A stretch of 64,000 nucleotides of DNA from Stanieria sp. NIES-3757. Lineage in GTDB: Bacteria > Cyanobacteriota > Cyanobacteriia > Cyanobacteriales > Xenococcaceae. The stretch lies in the NCBI GenBank assembly GCA_002355455.1, contig AP017375.1, positions 4,517,640 through 4,581,639 of the forward strand, read 5' to 3'. Within the stretch, counting starts at the first letter, position 1. Every line of letters begins with the position of its first letter. This document shows positions 56,218-64,000 of this stretch, in pieces. The position numbers were made by a program, and so were the translations under genes. The notes under the pieces are model-generated. The model saw nothing but the letters and a program-made list of their open reading frames with translations, ran no database searches and was not told the DNA's origin.

Positions 56218-57219
56218 ATGACCACTGATCTAGACCGCGTGGTGCTTATCGGAGTAGCAGGAGACTCCGGTTGTGGTAAATCAACATTTTTACGTCGTTT
56301 AACAGATTTATTTGGCGAAGAGTTTATGACAGTCATTTGTTTGGATGATTATCATAGCTTAGACCGTCAAGGCAGAAAAAAAGCAGGAGTTACCGCCCTA
56401 AATCCTAAAGCAAATAACTTTGATTTGATGTATGAACAGATCAAAGCTCTTAAAGAAGGAAATGCGATCGATAAACCAATTTATAATCATGAAACTGGGA
56501 TGATCGATCCTCCTGAAAGAATTGAACCTAACAAAGTGGTTGTGATTGAAGGACTTCATCCTTTGTTTGATGAGAGAGTTCGTTCTTTATTAGATTTCAG
56601 CGTTTATTTAGATATTAGTGACGAAGTAAAAATCCAGTGGAAAATCCAACGGGATATGGCGGAAAGAGGTCATAGCTATGATGATGTGATCGCTTCAATT
56701 AATGCCAGAAAGCCTGACTTTTCTGCCTATATCGAACCCCAAAGAGAATTTGCTGATGTGGTAATTCAAGTTTTACCAACTCAATTATTAGAAGATAGCG
56801 ACCTTTTACGAGTACGTTTAATTCAAAAAGAAGGTGTGAAAAACTTTGAACCTGCTTATCTATTTGATGAAGGTTCAACTATTGATTGGAGACCTTGTGG
56901 CCGTAAGTTAACTTGTGCCTATCCTGGTATCAAAATGTATTACGGACCAGATAGTTTTTACAGCAATGAAGTGTCCATTTTAGAAGTAGATGGTCAATTC
57001 GATAATCTTGAAGAGATGATTTACATTGAAAGCCATTTGAGTAAAACAGGAACTCAACATTATGGCGAAATGACAGAATTATTGCTCAAACATAGAGATT
57101 ATCCAGGTTCTAATAATGGTACTGGCTTGTTCCAAGTTTTAGTAGGTTTAAAAATGCGTGAAACCTACGAAAAATTAACCTCTACTGTTACCAAGCAACC
57201 TGCTCAAGTTTCTTCATAG
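56218..57219 (+). CDS. prk: Phosphoribulokinase
   Basis: 333 residues from the ATG at 56218, preceded by AGAGGGAAG; the longer in-frame TTG start adds 25 residues foreign to the family. The P-loop is GVAGDSGCGKST (12-23). Cys19 and Cys41 are the thioredoxin-controlled pair of the oxygenic-type enzyme, and a second pair is in PCGRKLTC near residues 230-237. CP12/GAPDH binding is therefore likely. It makes ribulose 1,5-bisphosphate in the Calvin cycle, cytosolic. Length matches cyanobacterial forms. Confidence 0.97.
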   Translation: MTTDLDRVVLIGVAGDSGCGKSTFLRRLTDLFGEEFMTVICLDDYHSLDRQGRKKAGVTALNPKANNFDLMYEQIKALKEGNAIDKPIYNHETGMIDPPERIEPNKVVVIEGLHPLFDERVRSLLDFSVYLDISDEVKIQWKIQRDMAERGHSYDDVIASINARKPDFSAYIEPQREFADVVIQVLPTQLLEDSDLLRVRLIQKEGVKNFEPAYLFDEGSTIDWRPCGRKLTCAYPGIKMYYGPDSFYSNEVSILEVDGQFDNLEEMIYIESHLSKTGTQHYGEMTELLLKHRDYPGSNNGTGLFQVLVGLKMRETYEKLTSTVTKQPAQVSS

Positions 57220-57261
57220 ATTGTTGAGAGTTGAAAATCTAAAAGTTCATTAAAAATTAGT

Positions 57262-57316
57262 TCGCGGGAGATGGATCTAGTTATTAAGATTAGATAATTT
57301 AGCTCTCGCGATTTTG
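57262..57316 (+). terminator. Terminator-like long hairpin after prk
   Basis: TCGCGGGAG (57262-57270) pairs with CTCTCGCGA (57303-57311), nine pairs including one G-T, with a 32-nt AT-rich loop, then TTTTG. It is 43 bases past the prk stop. The long loop is unusual for an intrinsic terminator. Confidence 0.55.
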
Positions 57317-57368
57317 TTTGGATTAACATACAATTAAGTCCAGCCAGACCTAATGAATTGTTGTCACT

Positions 57369-57668
57369 ATGAAAGTATGGTTAATTAGTGTTGCCTTTTT
57401 ATTTGTAGTAGCAGAATTTTTGCTTTGGGCAAAAAATTTTATTTTGCCGTTACCAGTTTATCTGTTGGGTGGTGCGTTTTTAGCGATCGCATCTAATTAT
57501 GAAAAAGGTATTGTTGCTTTATTCCGTTCTCCAGAACAAGTACCTCTAAATACTCTATCTCAAACAGCTACTTTAATTGAAACTGCTCCCAACCAAATTT
57601 CAGAGACTGAATTAACTGCTGTGACTTCTCTCCCTCAACAGCAACCTCAATTAACAAAACCCGATTAG
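57369..57668 (+). CDS. Small membrane protein of unknown function
   Basis: 99 residues. Two hydrophobic helices (WLISVAFLFVVAEFLLWA, and LPVYLLGGAFLAIASNY) are followed by a polar tail rich in Thr, Gln and Pro (about 55-99). This short-tailed two-helix design is common in cyanobacterial hypothetical proteins. No family name can be supported. It follows prk by 150 bases and a terminator, so it is probably transcribed alone. Confidence 0.6.
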   Translation: MKVWLISVAFLFVVAEFLLWAKNFILPLPVYLLGGAFLAIASNYEKGIVALFRSPEQVPLNTLSQTATLIETAPNQISETELTAVTSLPQQQPQLTKPD

Positions 57669-57721
57669 ACTCAAAAATTTGATTTAAATTTTATTTGGGT
57701 CATAAGTCGATTAATTGCAAT

Positions 57722-58300
57722 TTATTTACCCAAATTACGTTTCATGCGATCGATTTCTTCATCTAATTCCCATTTTTGAAACTGAGCATCTAAAGGATCG
57801 GCTGCTCTACTATAATGACTGGAATTAACTCCTTGATTCCAACCGACAGTATAACCATTGTTACTACTCTTAGAGGTAGAAGTTGTTTTGACTTCAGCGT
57901 ATTTAGCCGTAACTTCTTGTCGTCGCTGTTGAATTTGTTTGAGCAATTCTTTGGCTTGAATAATCCTTTGTTTAACTCCCTCCATTTGTCCCCAAACTTG
58001 ATTACCTTGGCGTAACAAAGCAGCCTCTCTTTCCTTAGCAGCCTCAGCTAAATCTTGTCTGCCTGCTGCTTGAGCTTTACTTACTCTACCGTGCCAAGTT
58101 TGAATATCTTGAGCCAAATTTAAAATTTCATCTTGAAGTCCTTTTTCTTTGAGTTGTAATTCGGCAATTAGTCTTTGTGTATCTTGTTGCTGTTCTCTAA
58201 GTTGCTCTTCAATCGCTTGTAATTCTAGATCGGGATTATTGGCTAAAAACTCATCCAGACGATCTTCAAGAAACTGATTAAAATCTTCAAATAAACCCAT
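57722..58300 (-). CDS. Coiled-coil protein of unknown function (TIGR04376-like)
   Basis: 192 residues. It starts MGLFEDFNQFLEDRLDEFLA, then a long coiled coil rich in Gln, Glu and Leu (about 25-140). A short polar segment and a terminal helix (DAQFQKWELDEEIDRMKR) follow. Similar cyanobacterial proteins are grouped as TIGR04376, to the best of my memory. No signal peptide. It lies 40 bases downstream of the PilP/GspC-like gene on the same strand and may be co-transcribed. Confidence 0.65.
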   Translation of the reverse strand: MGLFEDFNQFLEDRLDEFLANNPDLELQAIEEQLREQQQDTQRLIAELQLKEKGLQDEILNLAQDIQTWHGRVSKAQAAGRQDLAEAAKEREAALLRQGNQVWGQMEGVKQRIIQAKELLKQIQQRRQEVTAKYAEVKTTSTSKSSNNGYTVGWNQGVNSSHYSRAADPLDAQFQKWELDEEIDRMKRNLGK

Positions 58301-58340
58301 TGGCTCGATTTAAATTTAGTTTGGCGGTTATGTGTTTATG

Positions 58341-59318
58341 TTAGAACTTTTCGCCAATACTCAGAGAACGATTTTTACTTTGAAAACTAATAGTTGCTTG
58401 TTGATTAGATACTGATCTGAGTATCCAACCTGTATCTTCAATGGTTTCTCCTAAGCTAATTTTTTTAGTTGTACCGTTAACTTTAAATAAAGCTACGGAT
58501 TGTTCCCCCAACTCTAGTATTCCGATCAAAACGTAATTATGAAGAGCATTAGTAGAAGTAGCAGCAATTGGTGTTGGTGTGGCAACGGAAGAAGCTACAG
58601 TTGAAGAATTTTGGGATGCAAAAGTAGGTGGTGGTGCAGGGGGAAGAGATTGAGGAGGAGGTGGTGGTTCAATTTGAGCTACAGGTGGTAACCAAGCTGG
58701 TTGAGAAGGGATGGTAGCATAGGGAGATGGAGTATAAACAGGGACATAAACTAAGGTGGAATGATTAGATTGATTGACAGCTTGAGAATCTGTCTCAGTT
58801 GTCTGGTTAGCCTCAGTTTTACGTTCAATGACTTCGAGCGATCGCTCTAAATAATCAAGAAACTGAATTTCTTCTGCTGATAATTGATGAGTAAGTTGTG
58901 ATGGTGCAAATAGCCAAGTAAGTTGTCCCTGAGTTTGATAAAAAATCCATCCAGATACACCAATGACATATAAACAGGAAAGAGCAAATAAAATCTTATC
59001 GAAAGGGATTTTGCCCTTCTGAGGTGAATTGTTAATTGCTGTTGAAAATTCTAATTCGCGATCGAGATCGAAGTTGTAGGCTAAGTCTGGAGAGTTACCA
59101 ATAATCAAATTAGAATAAAGTGTTAGAGTTGGCAAACTAAGAGTATTAGTACTCGATGCCAGATTGTCTGGCTGAGATTTTTTTGGGTTAATAGTCTCAG
59201 ATGATTGATAATTAGACTTTCGCCGAGCTTGAGTTTGATTTACTGAGCGGGAATAATTAATTTGCTCAATAAAAGAAAATTTTTTAGTTACAAGCTGATA
59301 ACTGGCATCGGTTGACAT
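58341..59318 (-). CDS. Single-span protein with GspC/PilP-like C-terminal domain
   Basis: 325 residues. A disordered N-terminal cytoplasmic part (1-105) precedes one transmembrane helix (ILFALSCLYVIGVSGWIFY, about 108-126). Next come a charged segment and a proline-rich stretch (about 195-235; PPPPPQSLPPAPPP), then a C-terminal beta domain (about 262-325; NYVLIGILELGEQSVALFK, SLGETIEDTGWILRSV). That layout, a short periplasmic domain after a Pro-rich spacer, is that of GspC/PilP proteins of type II secretion and type IV pili. No other pilus gene is next to it. The assignment is by architecture. Confidence 0.6.
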   Translation of the reverse strand: MSTDASYQLVTKKFSFIEQINYSRSVNQTQARRKSNYQSSETINPKKSQPDNLASSTNTLSLPTLTLYSNLIIGNSPDLAYNFDLDRELEFSTAINNSPQKGKIPFDKILFALSCLYVIGVSGWIFYQTQGQLTWLFAPSQLTHQLSAEEIQFLDYLERSLEVIERKTEANQTTETDSQAVNQSNHSTLVYVPVYTPSPYATIPSQPAWLPPVAQIEPPPPPQSLPPAPPPTFASQNSSTVASSVATPTPIAATSTNALHNYVLIGILELGEQSVALFKVNGTTKKISLGETIEDTGWILRSVSNQQATISFQSKNRSLSIGEKF

Positions 59319-59621
59319 CGATAATTCCAGCAGTAATTAGGTTGACTAAGTGCAAACAAAACCTGTTGTTTTAAAGCAAAGAAGTTTGCATCGATCAAGA
59401 ATAAGCGTAGTTATCAGTTAAAGACTATAGTAATTACTCAGAAATTTCTATTGAACTAATAATTTTAAGTTAGTAAAATTACTTACTTGAATTTCTAGAT
59501 GTTTTTTAGTTGTACTGCATCGAGTTGCCTTGGCAAAAGTAAACTTTGCTATAGAAAATAATTTTAAAAACTAAGATTGTTGATATTCTCTAAGTAATAT
59601 CACGGTTCGGAAAGTGTGGCA

Positions 59622-62600
59622 ATGAGTATACAAAAACTTTACAAATTTTGGCTCACAACTAGTTTAGCCTTTACCAGTTTTTATTGCTTAGTTGGTACAG
59701 GTTTAGCTCAAGCACAATCAATTACTCCAGATGCGACACTTCCTACACCTACTGAAGTGACTCCGACGGAGGATGGAGTTGAAATTACTGGCGGTACAGC
59801 AAGAGATATTAATTTATTTCATAGTTTTCAAGAATTTTCTCTGCTTAATGGAAATGAAGCTTTCTTTAACAATGCTAGTACCATTTCTAATATTATTACC
59901 AGAGTTACGGGCGGTGAAATTTCTACCATTGATGGTCTAATTAGAGCTAATAACGCTAATTTATTCTTCCTCAATCCTGCGGGCATTCTCTTCGGCCCCA
60001 ATGCTAGCTTAAATATCGGTGGTTCTTTTTATGGTTCTACGGCTGATAGTTTAATTTTTCCCGAAGGAGAATTTAGTGCAACCAATCCCCAAGCTCCTCC
60101 AATCTTAACGATTAATGCGCCAATTGGGTTAGGTTTTCGGGATAATCCTGGTGATATTAATGTAAATGGAAGTGTTCTGAGTGTAGATGCAGAAAAAACT
60201 CTAGCTTTAATTGGTGGTGATGTTACTGGAGATTTTGGCTACTTAATTGCACGAGGTGGAAGAATTGAATTAGGAGGATTAACAGCTACAGGAACAGTAA
60301 GTTTTAATGATGATGGTAGTCTCAGTTTTCCTGATGCAGTACCTAGAGGAAATGTATCATTAATCGATCAAACCTGGTTAGAAGTTGATGGCAAACAAGG
60401 CGGTAGTATTGCTATCAACGCAAATAACCTAGATATCCTAGAAAATAGTAAATTACAAGGTGGTACTTTTTCCAGTGTTGGTTTAGCTAATTCTCAATCA
60501 GGAGATATTATTCTCAACGCTACAGGAGACATTACTGTTGACTCCAGCAGAATAGATAATGCTGTGGGAATAGGCAATGCAGGCAATACAGAGATTATAG
60601 GGCAATCTTTTTCGTTAAATAACGGTGGAGTTTTAACTAACAGTACATTTGGAGAAGGAAATGCAGGCAATATTACTCTCAATATTGACGGTGCAGTAGA
60701 TATTAATAATTCAGAAATTAATAGTAATTTAGAATCTGGTGCAACTGGAAATGCAGGAGATATAGAGATTACAAGTGAGTCTTTATCTATACAAAATGCA
60801 GGATTTTTAGAAAATAGTAGTTACGCTGAGGGCAATGCAGGAAATGTAACTCTTAATATTAATAATGCAGTAAACATAAATGATGGAAACATTTTTAATA
60901 ATGTTGAAGCAGGAGCAGAAGGAAATGGTGGCACAGTTACGATCAACTCAGGCTCTTTGTCATTACAAGATGGTGGTCAAATTCAAGCTTTAGTTCGAGG
61001 AGAAGATACAGAAGCACAATTACCTGGAGGAGTAGGTTCGGCAGGAAATATAGTAATTGATGTAGAAGATAGTGTCAATATTGCTGGCATTAGCGGAAGA
61101 ACTGAACTATTTAGCGCAATTTTTAGTTTTTTAGGAAATGGAGCAAAGGGTAGCGCAGGTAATATAAATATTACAGCAGGTTCTCTTGTTTTAGATGATG
61201 GAGGATTTCTCCAAAATAGTACTTTTGGTGAAGGTAGGGCAGGAGATATTACTCTCGATATTGATGGTGCTGTAACGCTAAGTAATGATGGTGATATTTT
61301 CAGTGAAGTTAGAACTGGTGCAATACTACCACAAGATGAAGTCAGTAAAATTATTATTAATGCAGATTCGCTATCAATTGCTGATGAAGCAAGTTCAATT
61401 AGTACTAATACTTTTGGTACTGGAAATGCAGGTAATATTACGCTTAATGTTTCCGATAATATTTCTTTGAATGGTGGCGATATTTTTAGTCAAGTCGGAG
61501 ATGGTGGCAAAGGAAATGCGGGAAATATTGAAGTCAATACTACTAATCTCTCTTTACTCAATGGTTCACAATTAACTGCTGGCGTATTTGGGACAGGAGA
61601 TGCAGGAAAAGTAATTATTAATGCTACTGATACGGTTTCTTTTCAAGGAGTTGGAAGTGATGGACTTCCTAGTGGCGTTATTAATAATGTGGCAGCTACA
61701 GGTGTAGGTAATGCAGGCGATATTGAGATTACTACAAAAAATTTGACCTTGAATGATAACGCGAGAATTAGCAGCATTCTTTTTGGCAAGGGAAATTCAG
61801 GTAATATTACACTTAACTTAGATTCGCTATCGATTGCGGATGAAGCAAGTTCAATCAGTACTAATACTTTTAGTACTGGAAGAGCAGGTAATATTACCCT
61901 TAATGTTTCCGATAATATTTCTTTGAATGGTGGTGATATTTTTAGTCAAGTCGGAGATGGTGGCAAAGGAAATGGAGGAAATATTGAAGTCAATACTACT
62001 AATCTATCTTTGCTGAATGGTTCACAATTAAGTGCTGGTGTCTTCGGGACAGGAGATGCAGGAAAAGTAATTATTAATGCTACTGATACGGTTTCTTTTC
62101 AAGGAGTTGGAAGTGATGGACTTCCTAGTGGCGTTCTTAATAATGTGGCAGCTACAGGTGTAGGTAATGCAGGCGATATTGAGATTACTACAAGAAATTT
62201 GACTTTGAATGATAAAGCGATAATTAGCAGTAATCTTGAAGGAATAGGAAATGCAGGTAATATTAACATCAATACTCAATCATTTTCCTCATCTGCAAGT
62301 ATAGTATCTAGTAGTGTATTACAAAATGCTAGTGGGCAGGGTGGTAAAGTTACTATAACTACAGATTCTTTGAATTTATCAAAAGGTTCATTTATATCTA
62401 CAGGAACTTTCGGCAAAGTAGGAGAAAATGGACGCTCTAATGCAGGTAGTATAGAAATCAATCTTACCGACTCTCTCGAAGCAACAGATGGTTCATTTTT
62501 ATTCTCTGTTACTTTTGGTGAAGGAGATGCAGGAGACATAAGTATTAATGGAAAAGGAGCAACTATTTCTTTTGATGGGATAGGTAATAACAAAGTACCT

Positions 62601-63767
62601 AGTAGTATATTTACGTCAGTTGGCCCAGTTGCAGTAGGTCAAGCAGGAAACATATTTATTACAGCTAAGTCATTTGATTTAACTAATGGAGCGCAAATAA
62701 ATAGCAGTACTTTGGGACAAGGTTCGGCAGGAAAGATTGATATTGACGTTGATAAAACTATCAATATTGATGATGGAAAAATTTTCAGTACAGTAGAATT
62801 TGGAGCGATAGGTAATGGCGGTGAAATTAACATCATTACTAGTAATCTAAATTTAATTAATGGAGGTACGCTTACTGTTAGTTCTTTCGGACAAGGAAAT
62901 GGAGGTAATATATTTGTTCAAGCAGATTCTTTGACTCTTAATAATGGAGGAATTTTTGCGGGTAATCAACCATCAAAACTTCTTGCTACTAATCAAGAAC
63001 AACCAGTAGGTGGTAATATTACGCTAGAAATAGCAGATAATCTAATTTTAAAAAACGATAGTACGATTTCTGCTAGTGCAGGTGAAAATGCCAATGGGGG
63101 CAATATAGATATCAATGCAGAATTTGTAATTGCTTTTCCTAGTAATGGTAATGACACTGGTAACGATATTATTGCCACGGCACAACAAGGAAGGGGTGGA
63201 AATATTGATATCAGTACACAGCAAATTTTTAATCTAGAAGAACAAGATGCAGTTGATGAAAATAATAATATTATTGCCAATGGCACAAATGATATCGATG
63301 CTAGTTCTGATCTAGGTATAGATGGTCAAATAAATATCAGAACCTTTACTGAGGACGTGATCCGAGGTGCTAGTGAATTGCCCAGAAACCCCATAGAACC
63401 AGAGCAAACTGTTGCTCAAGCTTGTTCTTCTCAAGGTATAGCAGAAGGAGGAAATAGCTTTACTATCACAGGAAAAGGTGGCGTACCTCCTCAACCGACT
63501 GAACCAATGTCTAGTGAGGTAATTTTATCAGAAGGGACGGTTGAAGCAGAGGTGCAGGGAAGTCGAGGTGCAGGGGAGAATTTATCAACTGATTCATCTC
63601 ATAATCAGAATCAACAACCACAGGGAATTTTAACTTCTCAAGGTTATATTGTTCCTGCACAAGGAATAGTTAAGAAAGAAAATGGTGAGGTGATGTTAGT
63701 TGGTTATCCTGTTAATAATATTAATCAACGAACTCCCGTTCAATCTCCTAATTGTGGTAAATCTTAG
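59622..63767 (+). CDS. Two-partner-secretion exoprotein with filamentous haemagglutinin N-terminal domain
   Basis: 1381 residues from the ATG at 59622; an in-frame GTG two codons earlier is possible. A signal peptide (about 1-30, ending LAQAQS) is followed by the TPS/FhaB secretion domain (about 32-190), with FLNPAGILFGPNASLNIGGS and a NITG-like region. From about 200 to 1250 the protein is a beta-helix built of short GNAGNI- and SLSLxxG-type repeats. The C-terminal part (AQACSSQGIAEGG, then SFTITGKGGVPPQP) is typical of cyanobacterial TPS proteins. It is exported through a TpsB porin, which is not in this window. A 456-bp internal duplication is described separately. Adhesion or surface function is likely. 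Confidence 0.93.
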   Translation: MSIQKLYKFWLTTSLAFTSFYCLVGTGLAQAQSITPDATLPTPTEVTPTEDGVEITGGTARDINLFHSFQEFSLLNGNEAFFNNASTISNIITRVTGGEISTIDGLIRANNANLFFLNPAGILFGPNASLNIGGSFYGSTADSLIFPEGEFSATNPQAPPILTINAPIGLGFRDNPGDINVNGSVLSVDAEKTLALIGGDVTGDFGYLIARGGRIELGGLTATGTVSFNDDGSLSFPDAVPRGNVSLIDQTWLEVDGKQGGSIAINANNLDILENSKLQGGTFSSVGLANSQSGDIILNATGDITVDSSRIDNAVGIGNAGNTEIIGQSFSLNNGGVLTNSTFGEGNAGNITLNIDGAVDINNSEINSNLESGATGNAGDIEITSESLSIQNAGFLENSSYAEGNAGNVTLNINNAVNINDGNIFNNVEAGAEGNGGTVTINSGSLSLQDGGQIQALVRGEDTEAQLPGGVGSAGNIVIDVEDSVNIAGISGRTELFSAIFSFLGNGAKGSAGNINITAGSLVLDDGGFLQNSTFGEGRAGDITLDIDGAVTLSNDGDIFSEVRTGAILPQDEVSKIIINADSLSIADEASSISTNTFGTGNAGNITLNVSDNISLNGGDIFSQVGDGGKGNAGNIEVNTTNLSLLNGSQLTAGVFGTGDAGKVIINATDTVSFQGVGSDGLPSGVINNVAATGVGNAGDIEITTKNLTLNDNARISSILFGKGNSGNITLNLDSLSIADEASSISTNTFSTGRAGNITLNVSDNISLNGGDIFSQVGDGGKGNGGNIEVNTTNLSLLNGSQLSAGVFGTGDAGKVIINATDTVSFQGVGSDGLPSGVLNNVAATGVGNAGDIEITTRNLTLNDKAIISSNLEGIGNAGNININTQSFSSSASIVSSSVLQNASGQGGKVTITTDSLNLSKGSFISTGTFGKVGENGRSNAGSIEINLTDSLEATDGSFLFSVTFGEGDAGDISINGKGATISFDGIGNNKVPSSIFTSVGPVAVGQAGNIFITAKSFDLTNGAQINSSTLGQGSAGKIDIDVDKTINIDDGKIFSTVEFGAIGNGGEINIITSNLNLINGGTLTVSSFGQGNGGNIFVQADSLTLNNGGIFAGNQPSKLLATNQEQPVGGNITLEIADNLILKNDSTISASAGENANGGNIDINAEFVIAFPSNGNDTGNDIIATAQQGRGGNIDISTQQIFNLEEQDAVDENNNIIANGTNDIDASSDLGIDGQINIRTFTEDVIRGASELPRNPIEPEQTVAQACSSQGIAEGGNSFTITGKGGVPPQPTEPMSSEVILSEGTVEAEVQGSRGAGENLSTDSSHNQNQQPQGILTSQGYIVPAQGIVKKENGEVMLVGYPVNNINQRTPVQSPNCGKS
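61365..62276 (+). repeat. Tandem 456-bp duplication inside the haemagglutinin-like gene
   Basis: Copy 1 is 61365-61820 and copy 2 is 61821-62276, exactly 152 codons apart and in frame. Most of the two copies are nearly identical (for example GATTCGCTATC at both starts, TTGAATGGTGGCGATAT/TTGAATGGTGGTGATAT, and a shared GATACGGTTTCTTTTCAAGG). Differences are scattered and concentrated at the ends. It has the look of recent in-frame duplication by unequal crossing-over. Confidence 0.85.
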
Positions 63768-63834
63768 ATAAAGTAAAAGCAGTCTTGACTTTGCCAAAGC
63801 GTAGAGTGGTTGCGCCGATCTAGAAGAAATAATA

Positions 63835-64000
63835 ATGCTTATAACTTTAGTTAGAACCCTCAATAATTGGGTAGTTGCTATCTGTCAATTATTAGCACTG
63901 TTTGTGATTGTTACAGGGATTATCAAAGCTTTAATTATTTATTGTAAGCACGTTTTTTCTAATTCTCGTTCTGCCCTAGCTTTTCAAGCAAGTCGATTGG
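63835..64000 (+). CDS. DUF1622-type membrane protein, 3' end outside the window
   Basis: The first 55 codons from ATG at 63835, running off the edge. One strong transmembrane helix (QLLALFVIVTGIIKALIIY) is followed by a basic segment and LAFQASRL, matching the opening of DUF1622 proteins before the EIRLELG-type block. It would be a paralogue of the gene at 15319. It starts 67 bases after the haemagglutinin-like gene and could be co-transcribed with it. Confidence 0.6.
   Translation, partial: MLITLVRTLNNWVVAICQLLALFVIVTGIIKALIIYCKHVFSNSRSALAFQASRL

Noticed and set aside
62276-62593. Minus-strand frame within the haemagglutinin-like gene
   Set aside because: Generated by the regular repeat codons of the real gene; several such shadows occur along it.

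Overview
The window comes from a cyanobacterium. It carries genes restricted to or typical of that phylum: phosphoribulokinase, a petH ferredoxin-NADP reductase with an N-terminal phycobilisome-linker domain, a cyAbrB regulator, a probable NDH-1 subunit P, a bilin-binding-type GAF kinase, and several short cyanobacterial families of unknown function. The sequence is AT-rich and strewn with the octamer GCGATCGC (HIP1), including inside genes. Secreted haemagglutinin-like and pentapeptide proteins suggest a large-genome coccoid, pleurocapsalean or filamentous lineage. The species cannot be fixed from this sequence alone. No tRNA, rRNA, CRISPR array or intact insertion sequence was seen.

Layout. 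1-1.5 kb: an uncharacterised reading frame at the edge, a terminator-like hairpin, a solitary dndE-like gene and a small hypothetical gene. 1.7-12 kb: a large membrane hydrolase-like protein, a small membrane protein, and a 1941-residue hybrid histidine kinase with two kinase cores and two receivers. 12-17 kb: mgtC, a NYN/LOTUS-type protein, an acetyltransferase, a SnoaL-like protein, and a DUF1622-HPP-ZIP membrane cluster. 17-22 kb is patchy: a coding scrap, an SGNH hydrolase, a small secreted protein, a decayed leuD/leuC-type pair, a membrane protein and a universal stress protein. 22-27.3 kb: a 5-methylcytosine methyltransferase with a long C-terminal extension that looks nuclease-like, an outer-membrane barrel, and a solitary amino-methyltransferase. 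27-33 kb: a pentapeptide protein, a kinase whose first GAF has the DXCF cyanobacteriochrome cysteine pair, cbiB, a GFA-family enzyme with an Rrf2 regulator, and cyAbrB.

33-43 kb: a family-39 glycosyltransferase, a cation/proton antiporter with a TrkA domain, a probable ndhP, a metallo-beta-lactamase-fold protein with a cysteine-rich tail, an alpha/beta hydrolase, a DnaJ-type co-chaperone, and rplU-rpmA behind a structured leader. 43-47 kb: a MacA/MacB-type exporter without an adjacent ATPase. 47-57 kb is mostly housekeeping: a TPR lipoprotein-like or secreted protein, a CheY-like receiver, a type II topoisomerase A subunit lacking the GyrA-box, ftsH, DUF1830, petH and prk. 57-64 kb: coiled-coil and secretion-pilot-like proteins, a two-partner-secretion exoprotein with an internal 456-bp duplication, and the start of a second DUF1622 gene.

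Read together, most of the window is vertically inherited metabolism and signalling. The 17-27 kb part and the 5' edge form the accessory region, with DNA-modification genes and gene remnants. The best leads are the methyltransferase with a possible nuclease domain, the predicted DXCF photoreceptor kinase, the solitary dndE, the mutually exclusive hairpins before rplU, and the atypical GyrA paralogue.
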